A stretch of 64,000 nucleotides of DNA from Acidobacteriota bacterium (lineage in GTDB: Bacteria; Acidobacteriota; Terriglobia; Acidiferrales; UBA7541). The translations under genes were made by a program, and so were the position numbers. Positions 46,374 to 53,796 of the stretch are shown here, piece after piece; positions within the stretch are counted from its first letter, which is position 1; every line of letters begins with the position of its first letter. The notes beneath the pieces were generated by a model, which was given only the letters and a program-made list of their open reading frames with translations, made no database searches and was not told where the DNA came from. The DNA is taken from contig JABDEK010000011.1 of NCBI GenBank assembly GCA_013287135.1, positions 1 to 64,000 of the forward strand, given 5' to 3'.

Positions 46374-47112
46374 AATGAGGCGAAAATCCGCAACATTATG
46401 AGGGCCGTTTGCACCCACGCTATCCACTACGATGACCACCAATCCAATTCGCACCGTACGACAGAGTGCGAAACGAGAACGCAGCATAGTCCCTTTGACG
46501 GCAGAAGAGCTCCAAAGACTGTTTGCCGAATTGGGACCGCGAGAGCGCACTCTCGTTCTTCTCGACGTTCCCACCGGAATGCGTAGAGATGAAGTGTTAG
46601 CCACACAATGGTGTGACATCGACTTCGAAAAAAAGACGCTCAACATTCGAAAGTCGATTTGGCAACAGCACCTCGGGCCGGTGAAAACAGAAGAGAGCGA
46701 AAAGGGAATGCCGCTGGACGACGAAATGATTACTGATCTTCTGCGATGGCGTTCCAAGACGCTTTACGCCGGAGAGCAGGACTGGATCTTCGCCAACGAA
46801 CGAATGAAGGGTCGTCAACCACTTTGGCCGGAAGCTATCGAGCGGAACTACATCCGACCGGCGGCGGAACGGGCCAAGATCACTAAGCGCATCAGCTGGC
46901 ACGTATTCCGCCACACATTTTCTACGCTTCTCGCCGAGAATGATGAGGATGTGAAGACAGTGCAATCCCTGATGCGTCACGCCAACAGCAATATCACCAT
47001 GAACATCTACACCCACGCGGTCAGCAGTAAGAAGCGGCGGGCCCAAAGCAAAGCGGTGGAAATGATTCTGCCGGCAGAAGGAGCGACACCAGTGCCGGCG
47101 GGCGTCGCCTAA
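46374..47112 (+). pseudogene. tyrosine recombinase (integrase), truncated and frameshifted
   Basis: The main frame from 46432 gives a 226-residue catalytic domain: first Arg in GMRRDEVLATQW, HVFRHTFSTLLA (H-x-x-R), and Tyr in NITMNIYTHAV. Just upstream, NEAKIRNIMRAVCTHAIHY in another frame is the end of the core-binding domain. The join at about 46430 lacks the expected bridging residues before TTNPIRTV. The rest of the N-terminus is gone, replaced by higBA. All catalytic residues are present but the DNA-binding N-terminus is not, so activity is doubtful. Its end sits 64 bases from att-like repeat C. Confidence 0.82.
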
Positions 47113-47175
47113 TGTGTATTTTCTTGTGTATCGCGCCGATTTTCCAAAAGTGAACTAAGTACTTTGGAAAGAATG

Positions 47176-47218
47176 GCGGGGAGGACGAGACTCGAACTCG
47201 CGACCTCTGCCGTGACAG
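47176..47218 (-). repeat. att-like repeat C: tRNA-Asp 3' end
   Basis: Identical to repeat B except for one base (GAGGACGAG instead of GACGACGAG), CCA retained. The substitution falls in the acceptor/T-arm junction. It separates the integrase-bearing unit 2 from the VapBC unit 3. Confidence 0.85.
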
Positions 47219-47357
47219 TGCAACATCTTTTGGTAACTGCTTGAAACTACGCGGCACGGATGGCTACCAAAACCGCGCTTAGGAATCCCAAGTAACAATT
47301 ATCGGACCATCAATGGACCAAGAAATAGACTCTGCCGCTGCAACTCCTTTCGCGCGA

Positions 47358-47774
47358 TCAAGGACGGCGGCTGGTCCAGTTCTGGAGCTTAAGTCCGGGG
47401 ACGCGCTTGAACTCGCGTTCATTGTTGGTGACGAGAGTGAGCCCCGCGGATTTGGCGTGAGCAGCGATCCAGAGATCGTTGCCACCGATCATCCCACCTC
47501 GGGCCTCCAACGCGGCGCGAATCTCGCCGTAGGCTGTTGCCGCTTCCCCCGGCAAGGGAAGCACAGGCAAAAGAGATACAAGTCGCCCGAGAGATTCCAG
47601 AGCATGTGTGCGTTGCTGGCTTCGCTCTGTGCCAGAATGTAGCTCGCCATAGGTAATCACGGATATGACGGCGTCGCCATGCTGCATTTGGCGGAATCGC
47701 GTGGTCACCTCGGGGGGCCGGTTCTGCCGCAAATAGATGCAGATATTGGTGTCGAGCATATAGCGCGCGCTCAT
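47358..47774 (-). CDS. vapC: VapC-type PIN-domain toxin
   Basis: A 138-residue PIN ribonuclease. The acidic active site is visible: Asp8 in MLDTN, Glu44 in TYGELHSG, Asp100 in GNDLWIAAHA, and a polar residue in TNNEREF. ATG 47774 overlaps the vapB stop (ATGA). Relatives cut initiator tRNA or rRNA when freed from the antitoxin. It lies alone with its antitoxin between two att-like repeats. Confidence 0.9.
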   Translation of the reverse strand: MSARYMLDTNICIYLRQNRPPEVTTRFRQMQHGDAVISVITYGELHSGTERSQQRTHALESLGRLVSLLPVLPLPGEAATAYGEIRAALEARGGMIGGNDLWIAAHAKSAGLTLVTNNEREFKRVPGLKLQNWTSRRP

Positions 47775-48004
47775 CAGAGACCTTTGCGGAGCTGTGGATG
47801 AGGGTCTTTGCGCTTCTTTGGGAACATGTCCGCTGGCAACTCGGCTAGCAAATCCAGCACGCGGACCATTCCGCCCGCTTTCTCTCGCAATACGATTTCG
47901 TCGCCGCGCCGGAAAATCTCAACTTCCGAGCTTTTGACCCGAAACTTTTTTGGCAGCCTCACAGCTTGGCTGTTCCCGGACTTAAATACGCGAGCGACGG
48001 CCAT
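47774..48004 (-). CDS. vapB: VapB-type antitoxin (AbrB/SpoVT fold)
   Basis: A 76-residue antitoxin: VARVFKSGNSQAVRLPKKFR is the swapped-hairpin DNA-binding domain, EVEIFRRGDEIVLREK follows, and the C-terminal tail (LAELPADMFPKKRKDP) would wrap the toxin. ATG 48004 has GGAGG seven bases upstream, which rules out the longer reading. A palindromic operator lies directly in front. Confidence 0.9.
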   Translation of the reverse strand: MAVARVFKSGNSQAVRLPKKFRVKSSEVEIFRRGDEIVLREKAGGMVRVLDLLAELPADMFPKKRKDPHPQLRKGL

Positions 48005-48021
48005 GATTTGCCTCCCGGATA

Positions 48022-48041
48022 TATATACAGCAATGTATATA
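48022..48041 (-). promoter_or_regulatory. vapBC operator palindrome
   Basis: A perfect inverted repeat TATATACA-GCAA-TGTATATA ends 18 bases before the vapB start. AbrB-fold antitoxins bind such palindromes, so this is the likely autorepression site. It probably overlaps the AT-rich -10 region of the promoter. Confidence 0.65.
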
Positions 48042-48154
48042 CATTTGCAAACGCCAATTCCGAAGCTCTGGGCGAGCAGAGGCGAGAAGGGGCGCAAGGG
48101 GCACAGAGACGCGCCCTTTTTGTGTCCTTCATGGTTTCAGTGAAATTCGTGCAA

Positions 48155-48174
48155 CGCGACCTCTGCCGTGACAG
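48155..48174 (-). repeat. att-like repeat D: 20-base core
   Basis: CGCGACCTCTGCCGTGACAG, the anticodon-side 20 bases of repeats A-C. The T-arm and acceptor portion is lost. The downstream arm matches that of repeat B. It marks the right end of the island. Confidence 0.7.
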
Positions 48175-48283
48175 TTAGCGGGTTATAAGTACTTTCAATG
48201 ACATGGAAGAGCACGGACGGCACCCCAAGTCATTGGAAGTACGTGATAGACAACGATATTGTGTATCGCGATGTGTATCGCGC
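48175..48283. repeat. att-flanking arm, copy 2 (matches 45423-45530)
   Basis: Aligns with the arm after repeat B with scattered mismatches and one short indel. It ends with two close copies of TGTGTATCGCG (48260 and 48272). This shared arm supports B and D being ends of related insertions. Confidence 0.6.
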
Positions 48284-48789
48284 TCGGTCCCGAACAACTC
48301 CTTAAGCGTTGTTCCGGTAACCGTGTAGCGCGGAAACAACGGTACTTCCGGCAAATAGGTCTGCAGATTTCGAGGATCATCAGTCTCTCTTCGAGAAGCT
48401 CGCAAAATATGCGAGCCATTTTCAGCGAACGTTCATCGTTCCAGTGCAGCCAAAAACGAACCCGGCAATACTACATCTCGAAGCTCCCCCGAAATCCTAA
48501 GGCAGCGCGAATTACGCCGAGTGTCCGAAACGACGTGAAAAGGGATGGGTCAAGCATCAAACGCCCTGGCATAGCCCTCCTGACTCACAAACTATGCCCG
48601 CTGTGATAAGTAAACGAGTCTGCGCAGATTATAGATTACAGCTCGAAAAAGTTCGAAAAATTAGCAGAGCCGAGAGATTTATACCTGCGTGTGCACTGAA
48701 ACAAGAGAAACGGTAATCCTCAGGCTTCGGGAGATACCCGCGTGGGCAGCTAGCTGTTTACCGTATCGTGTTTCTACATTCCGCAAACA
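48284..48789. other. intergenic stretch right of the island
   Basis: About 500 bases between the island edge and the end of the aldehyde dehydrogenase gene. Open frames here lack ribosome sites and resemble no family. I see no hairpin terminator, RNA gene or repeat apart from the arm to the left. Confidence 0.35.
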
Positions 48790-50256
48790 TCAGATGGGGT
48801 ATGCGATCGCTGACCGCGTGATGGTGATCCAGCGCAATTCAGTGAATTCTTCCAGGGCCGCGGTGCCTCCAAAACGTCCCCAGCCGCTGTGTTTCATTCC
48901 ACCGAACGGCATCTGAGGCTCGTCGTGAACCGTCGAACTATTGATGTGGCACATGCCGGTTTCAAGCCGCTCGGCCATTTTCATCGCCTTGTTAACGTCA
49001 CGGCTGAAGATCGCGCTCGAGAGGCCGTATTCCGTGTCGTTCGCGATCTGTACGGCGTCTTCGCTATTTTCTGCGACCACAATAGAAACAAGAGGCCCAC
49101 AAGACTCCTCGGCATAGACGCGCATGTTCGGCGCAACACCACATAGCACCGTGGGAGCAAAACACGGGCCTGATGCTTTTCCGCCGCAGAGCACGCGCGC
49201 GCCTTTGCTGGTCGCGTCCGCAACGAGAGCTTCTAGCCGTTCGATTGCGGCTTTATTGATGAGCGGACCAATCTGCGTATCCGGTTGAAGCGGATCCCCA
49301 ACCTTGAGGGTGACCGTCTTGGCAACGAGTCTCCGCGCGAACTCTTCAGCGATGGGCCGCTCGACTACAATTCGCTCGGTGGACATGCAGATTTGCCCTT
49401 GGTTCATGAACGCGCCGAACTTCGCGGAGGCCACTGCCGCGTCAAGATCCGCATCTTCGAGAACGATCAGCGGGGCTTTGCCTCCCAACTCCAGCACTAT
49501 CCTCTTCAGATGCCTCGCAGCTTTCTCGGCGATGATACGGCCTATTTTCGTCGAACCCGTGAAATTAATCCTGCGCGTCTTGGGATGTGCGATCAATTCA
49601 TCCACCACGTCTGCGGCGTCCTCTGGTGCATTCGTGATTACGTTGATCGCCCCTTTCGGAAATCCGGCCTGTTGCAGTACTTCGGCGATGAGGAGATGCG
49701 TTCCCGGCGATTCCTCCGACGCTTTTAGCACCACGGTGTTCCCGTAAGCGAGTGGGAGAGCGATCGCGCGCACGCCAAGGATGAGCGGCGCGTTCCAGGG
49801 TGCAATTCCCACAATCACGCCAACAGGTTGCCGCGTGGCCATGGCTACAGTGTCCGGAACATCCGACGGAATGATTTCTCCGATGACTCCATACGTTTGC
49901 GCGGCAGCTTCGCGGAAAATTCCAGCGCTCAGGATGCAGTTGAACATCCCCCAGCCGAAAGTGCCGCCGGTTTCCTCCGCGATCAACCGCGCGATCTCCA
50001 GCTGTCGCGAGACCAGCACATCGGCCGCTTTCAGAAATAGACTACGGCGCATCCCAGGAGATGCCGCGCTCCAAGTTGGGAATGCTGCAGAGGCAGCCTC
50101 CACGGCGCGCTTAGCATCTTGACGTCCACCCGCGGCCACGCGCGCAATCGCGTCTCCGGTGAACGGATTTTTCTTTTCGAACTCTCCGCCACTGGTCGCA
50201 TCAATCAATCCACCGTCAATGAACATTGGTTGCCTTCTTATCGTATTTGCCGCCAC
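48790..50256 (-). CDS. aldehyde dehydrogenase (salicylaldehyde/vanillin type)
   Basis: A 488-residue NAD(P)-dependent aldehyde dehydrogenase. Key parts: FIDGGLIDATSGGEFEKKNP, GIAPWNAPLILGVRAIALPL, general-base Glu in LELGGKAPLIV and nucleophilic Cys in NQGQICMSTER, then YGLSSAIFSRDV. The APWNAP form and overall pattern match the aromatic-aldehyde (vanillin, salicylaldehyde, benzaldehyde) group. GTG 50256 is chosen because GAGGAG stands six bases ahead. It shares strand with the upstream APC permease and racemase-like genes, 318 bases away. The substrate may be an aldehyde from amino-acid breakdown. Confidence 0.85.
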   Translation of the reverse strand: MAANTIRRQPMFIDGGLIDATSGGEFEKKNPFTGDAIARVAAGGRQDAKRAVEAASAAFPTWSAASPGMRRSLFLKAADVLVSRQLEIARLIAEETGGTFGWGMFNCILSAGIFREAAAQTYGVIGEIIPSDVPDTVAMATRQPVGVIVGIAPWNAPLILGVRAIALPLAYGNTVVLKASEESPGTHLLIAEVLQQAGFPKGAINVITNAPEDAADVVDELIAHPKTRRINFTGSTKIGRIIAEKAARHLKRIVLELGGKAPLIVLEDADLDAAVASAKFGAFMNQGQICMSTERIVVERPIAEEFARRLVAKTVTLKVGDPLQPDTQIGPLINKAAIERLEALVADATSKGARVLCGGKASGPCFAPTVLCGVAPNMRVYAEESCGPLVSIVVAENSEDAVQIANDTEYGLSSAIFSRDVNKAMKMAERLETGMCHINSSTVHDEPQMPFGGMKHSGWGRFGGTAALEEFTELRWITITRSAIAYPI

Positions 50257-50574
50257 TCATCTCTCCTCGAGTCTCGTTCACATTATCGGCCGAATCATTG
50301 CCCGTATATAGATCTCGAATCTTGACCCTTTTAGCAGTGGATCGAACACCCCAGCGCTCGAGCTCTCTTTTAACCGCGAACCTCTTGAGCGTCAAGGTGT
50401 CAAATCCGTCGCGAAGGGAAGTATGTGAATATCGGCGATGACGCGGCCTCCTGCAGTTGGGTTGCTCGCCTTACCGAAGGAACTTTGACAGGTCACCGCT
50501 CCACTCAGCGCGTCGGTCTTGACGTGGTAATCTAGCCTCGCAGAGTCCGTCGTAGCAATGACCATCCAGGATTC
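50257..50574. other. leader region of the aldehyde dehydrogenase gene
   Basis: 318 bases between the permease stop and the aldehyde dehydrogenase start, large enough for a separate promoter. A strong ribosome site (GAGGAG) precedes the GTG. No clear riboswitch, hairpin or small gene is evident. Confidence 0.35.
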
Positions 50575-51954
50575 TCACTCGGGAGAAACTCCCGCAGGAG
50601 AGGCCTTGCTCTTGATCTTGTTTCGCCCGACAAAGATTGCAAACACAGGCCATCCGCTCAGGATTAGGCCAATTCCGATAATTGCATGCAGAGGTGAAGA
50701 CAACACAGCAGTCAGCACAATGCCCAGAGCCGCCACCGTGAAGAGAACTGGCAGCCAGGGATAACCAGGCGCGCGGAAGGGCCGGTTGATCTCGGGCCGA
50801 CGAATTCGCAATACGATCACTCCGGCAACAGCTAAGCCGTAGAAAATCCACGCTGTGAAGATCACATACGTAAATAGTTCCTGAAATGTGCCCAGCAACG
50901 TCAAACAGGCAGCCCATACACCCTGAACCACAATGGCAAATACCGGGGTGCGGAAACGCACGCTTACGCTTCCAAACTTTCGGAAGAACAGGCCTTCTGC
51001 AGCCATCGCGTAGTAGACACGCGGGCCCGTCAAAATCATGCCGTTTGCGGCTCCAGCCATGGACACCAATATCAGCACAGAAATGAAGAGCGCAGCAGCT
51101 CCTCCAAAAACAGAGCTGACGGCCGTGGCTGCCACGCGATCTGTTTCTAAGATCTGTGTAGGTGTTAATACGCAGTAGTACGCAATATTCGCAAGCAAAT
51201 AGGTGGTGGCAACGATGAGCGTGCCATAGAGAAGCCCGCGGGGCAGATCTCTTTTCGGATGCTTGAACTCACCTGCCGTAAAAGACACGACGTGCCAACC
51301 TTCGTATGCCCAGAGCACTGCAATCAGCGCAATACCAAAATGTGATGGATGGAATTCGAGAGGCCCTTTTGGCCAAAAGCTGGTGTCCAACATATCAGCG
51401 CGTCCGCGAGAGAACAAGAGCGCGACCATAAGTGCCAATCCGCCAAGTTTTGCTAGGGCGAACACGTTTTGCACAGCCTTTCCAGACCGTATGCCCCCGC
51501 AATTCACCCCAGTGAGTATGAGCACACCAACGACGCCGACGACCTTTTGCTGGGTTATCGTGAGCGACACGATCTGGGCCAGATAAATTCGGAACGCAAC
51601 AGCCAAAGTTGCAATGCTGCCTGAGTGGATGAGCGTCAGTAGACCCCATCCATAAAGAAAGCCGACAGTTTTTCCGTAGGCTTCTCGGAGATAAACATAC
51701 AGACCTCCTGCTCCCGGGAAAGCGGCTCCGAGTTCGCCGAGGGCGAGTGCGCCGAACAGGCTCAAGAGGCCCCCTGTTATCCACACAAACAGAACTCCGG
51801 AAAGACAAGACAGTCGGCTCGCTACACTATTTGGCACTAGGAATATGCCCGACCCAATTACTGTTCCCGCGACGATTGCCACGGCGTCGCGCAATCCAAG
51901 TTCGCGAAGGAGTCGGGTTTGGCTGTCTGACGGAGCAGTGGGGGTGGGGGCCAT
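50575..51954 (-). CDS. APC-family amino acid permease (LAT/YfnA-like)
   Basis: 459 residues with 12 predicted helices. The first helix carries the family signature AIVAGTVIGSGIFLVPN, followed by GLLSLFGALALGELGAAFPG and YVYLREAYGKTVGFLYGW. A later segment, RVYYAMAAEGLFFRKFGSV, matches basic or neutral amino acid antiporters of the L-type group. It should exchange or import amino acids at the inner membrane. It lies 154 bases downstream of the racemase-like gene on the same strand, suggesting a D- or L-amino acid substrate shared by the two. Confidence 0.85.
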   Translation of the reverse strand: MAPTPTAPSDSQTRLLRELGLRDAVAIVAGTVIGSGIFLVPNSVASRLSCLSGVLFVWITGGLLSLFGALALGELGAAFPGAGGLYVYLREAYGKTVGFLYGWGLLTLIHSGSIATLAVAFRIYLAQIVSLTITQQKVVGVVGVLILTGVNCGGIRSGKAVQNVFALAKLGGLALMVALLFSRGRADMLDTSFWPKGPLEFHPSHFGIALIAVLWAYEGWHVVSFTAGEFKHPKRDLPRGLLYGTLIVATTYLLANIAYYCVLTPTQILETDRVAATAVSSVFGGAAALFISVLILVSMAGAANGMILTGPRVYYAMAAEGLFFRKFGSVSVRFRTPVFAIVVQGVWAACLTLLGTFQELFTYVIFTAWIFYGLAVAGVIVLRIRRPEINRPFRAPGYPWLPVLFTVAALGIVLTAVLSSPLHAIIGIGLILSGWPVFAIFVGRNKIKSKASPAGVSPE

Positions 51955-52108
51955 TAGTAGCCGTTAGCTCGTGTACCGGCGAATACGGTAGGCTGTTTCT
52001 TCCCCCGCTTTGCCGAACGGCGCCACACTTGGGCATTGACGATAATTCTCACACGCCGCCAGGAACACGTTTAAGTTCGCTACGCATGCGACTCTGAAAG
52101 GCTAGCAC

Positions 52109-53341
52109 TCACGGAACAGGGCGACACTCTGGCTCGACATACTCATATACGGCCTTAGCAGTCAGGGAAGTTAATATCTCCACTGCTCGGCGCTGCTGCA
52201 AATGTGCGAGACGATCGAGCGTTATTTCAAAGGTGGAATCTCGAGCCAACAAGGTTACCGAACAACCCTCGAGCACTCCGGGGATTCCGGTTACATCCAC
52301 AACGGCATGTTCCAGTCCAACCATCACAATTGGCGCAATTTGGCCCAATAGATTTGCAACCTGTCCTTCCCTCGATACCAAAATCGAATTCGAGAAGCCA
52401 ACTGGCAAGACTCCCAAGCGCGTCTCTCTTAAGGCGACGAGAGCTCCGCCAAATCCGAATTTGCTTCCAACCGGAATGCGACGCAACCCCCCAAGGACGG
52501 TACTTACTTCTTGGAGCACGGCCCGACTACCAAGAGAACGGGTCTGATCGGGGTTTTTCACATTCGCTGGCTCAATCCCGAAGAGTAGCTGCCCAGGACA
52601 GACCGCGTTTGCTTCAGGGGCCTTCAATCCAAACGCGATGCCACTGGAGGAAAATGCCTGAACCACGAGGGGTAACTTGACGTGTTTACGGATTTCCCTC
52701 ACAGACCGGCCAAATTCTCGCATTCGATCTTTGATCCATGGCAGTTCGTTGACGTCAGAAAAAGGGAGGTGTGTAAAAACCCCATCCAGCTTGACCGAGG
52801 GGAGCTTCGACACAATTCGACCTGTCACGGAAGCTGCGTCGGCTGTCGAGACGCCAAATCGACCCAACCCGGTGTCAACCTTCAGAAAAAGCGACACGGG
52901 GCTATTGACAGCTCGAGCAACCGCCTCTGCTTCTTCGTACGATTGGATTCCAATCGTTATGCCGGACGCAGCTAAGACATTGTCTTCTCGGTTGCCAACG
53001 GTCGGAAAAAGCAGAATCCGGCAGGTAATGCCCCACCGGCGGAGAGCAATGGCCTCCGCAGGACTACCTACGGCAAGCCATCGAACACCGTCGCCCTGTA
53101 AGCATTCAGCCACCGCCCTGAGGCCGTGGCCATAGGCATTGGCTTTGACACACGCGATAATTTCCTGGTGATCGGCCACCGATTGACGGATCAGCCTCAA
53201 GTTGTATCGCAGGGCGTCGAGATCAACGACCGCTCTCAAGTGCGGAGTGGCAAATGTTTCGAACGATTCCTTCAGCTGCTGTTCCGACGAACTGTTGGCG
53301 ATCGCATTCACGCGCTCCGGCTGCCGACCACGCTTTAGCAT
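52109..53341 (-). CDS. alanine racemase-like PLP protein with altered active site
   Basis: 410 residues in the alanine racemase fold. The PLP Lys66 and Tyr70 are kept (CVKANAYGHG), as is the carbamate/Arg strand (FLKVDTGLGRFGV). The second-half catalytic Tyr, normally in a V-S/G-Y-G motif, reads KFGFGGAL (Phe). The Arg that contacts the pyridine nitrogen (MVRLG in typical enzymes) aligns with VCPGQ, and the usual CMDQ aligns with HAVVD. ATG 53341 follows GAGGTG by six bases; a GTG at 53350 is less likely. A normal racemase reaction is doubtful. Another PLP-dependent amino acid reaction or a specialised racemase is more likely. The gene is divergent from the PBP4-type gene. Confidence 0.75.
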   Translation of the reverse strand: MLKRGRQPERVNAIANSSSEQQLKESFETFATPHLRAVVDLDALRYNLRLIRQSVADHQEIIACVKANAYGHGLRAVAECLQGDGVRWLAVGSPAEAIALRRWGITCRILLFPTVGNREDNVLAASGITIGIQSYEEAEAVARAVNSPVSLFLKVDTGLGRFGVSTADAASVTGRIVSKLPSVKLDGVFTHLPFSDVNELPWIKDRMREFGRSVREIRKHVKLPLVVQAFSSSGIAFGLKAPEANAVCPGQLLFGIEPANVKNPDQTRSLGSRAVLQEVSTVLGGLRRIPVGSKFGFGGALVALRETRLGVLPVGFSNSILVSREGQVANLLGQIAPIVMVGLEHAVVDVTGIPGVLEGCSVTLLARDSTFEITLDRLAHLQQRRAVEILTSLTAKAVYEYVEPECRPVP

Positions 53342-53796
53342 AACAGGCACCTCATAAATCTATTGGCTTCAGATGTGAGCCGCTAACTTTTTCAGGGGCA
53401 CAGGAAATGGTTGTTTCAACGATGATACACATATTGCGTTTTCAAGACAGCGACACTATACACGGACGCTTTGACGCGTGTAAAGATGAACCTATTATCT
53501 AGAATACTGGGGTTATGCCGCAAGAACGCAGTGAGACACATATTGCGTTTTTTGATTGACATATCAACAGTCATCTCCTATAAAGCAGGCATCCAAGCCG
53601 GCACGGTCGACTCGTTACAGCGCGATCGGATCGTTGGAATGGCCGGTCCGAACGGAAAAGTGACACACACACCTCTTCTGTTAGGCGCGGAAGGTGAAGT
53701 GGTGTCCGATCGCGGAATGTGCATATATTGTACTGAGCAGCAGTCCGCACTCTTTAGCTCCATCTCAGGTGTCAGTCGATAGATGGGAGGATTACC
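53342..53796. promoter_or_regulatory. divergent control region with 16-base direct repeats
   Basis: 455 bases between the racemase-like gene (minus) and the PBP4-type gene (plus). The 16-mer ACACATATTGCGTTTT occurs at 53427-53442 and again at 53536-53551, same orientation and 109 bases apart. Similar ATTGC-centred words lie upstream of the RpiR gene. A plus-strand frame (53471-53782) covers part of the region but has no ribosome site or family match. Confidence 0.5.

Larger units (their letters stand above)
45380..47218. mobile_element. integrative unit 2 (1.8 kb) between repeats B and C
   Basis: Direct repeats (42 of 43 bases alike) enclose only HigB, HigA and an integrase whose stop lies 64 bases before repeat C. 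The right-end order, integrase then att, is the same as in unit 1. It is the smallest recognisable element here that still contains recombinase sequence. The integrase is frameshifted, so it is probably immobile by itself. Confidence 0.6.
47176..48174. mobile_element. unit 3 (1 kb): VapBC cassette between repeats C and D
   Basis: A full 43-base repeat on the left and the 20-base core of the same repeat on the right enclose only vapB and vapC. No recombinase is present, so it would have depended on a neighbour's integrase. It could alternatively be leftover cargo from an internally deleted larger element. Confidence 0.45.

Noticed and set aside
48259-48606. 115-residue gene right of the island
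   Set aside because: It begins inside the duplicated att-flanking arm, has low-complexity Ser/Arg composition and no ribosome site.
53471-53782. 103-residue gene before the PBP4-type gene
   Set aside because: No ribosome site and no recognisable domain, and it overlaps a region rich in repeated regulatory-like motifs.
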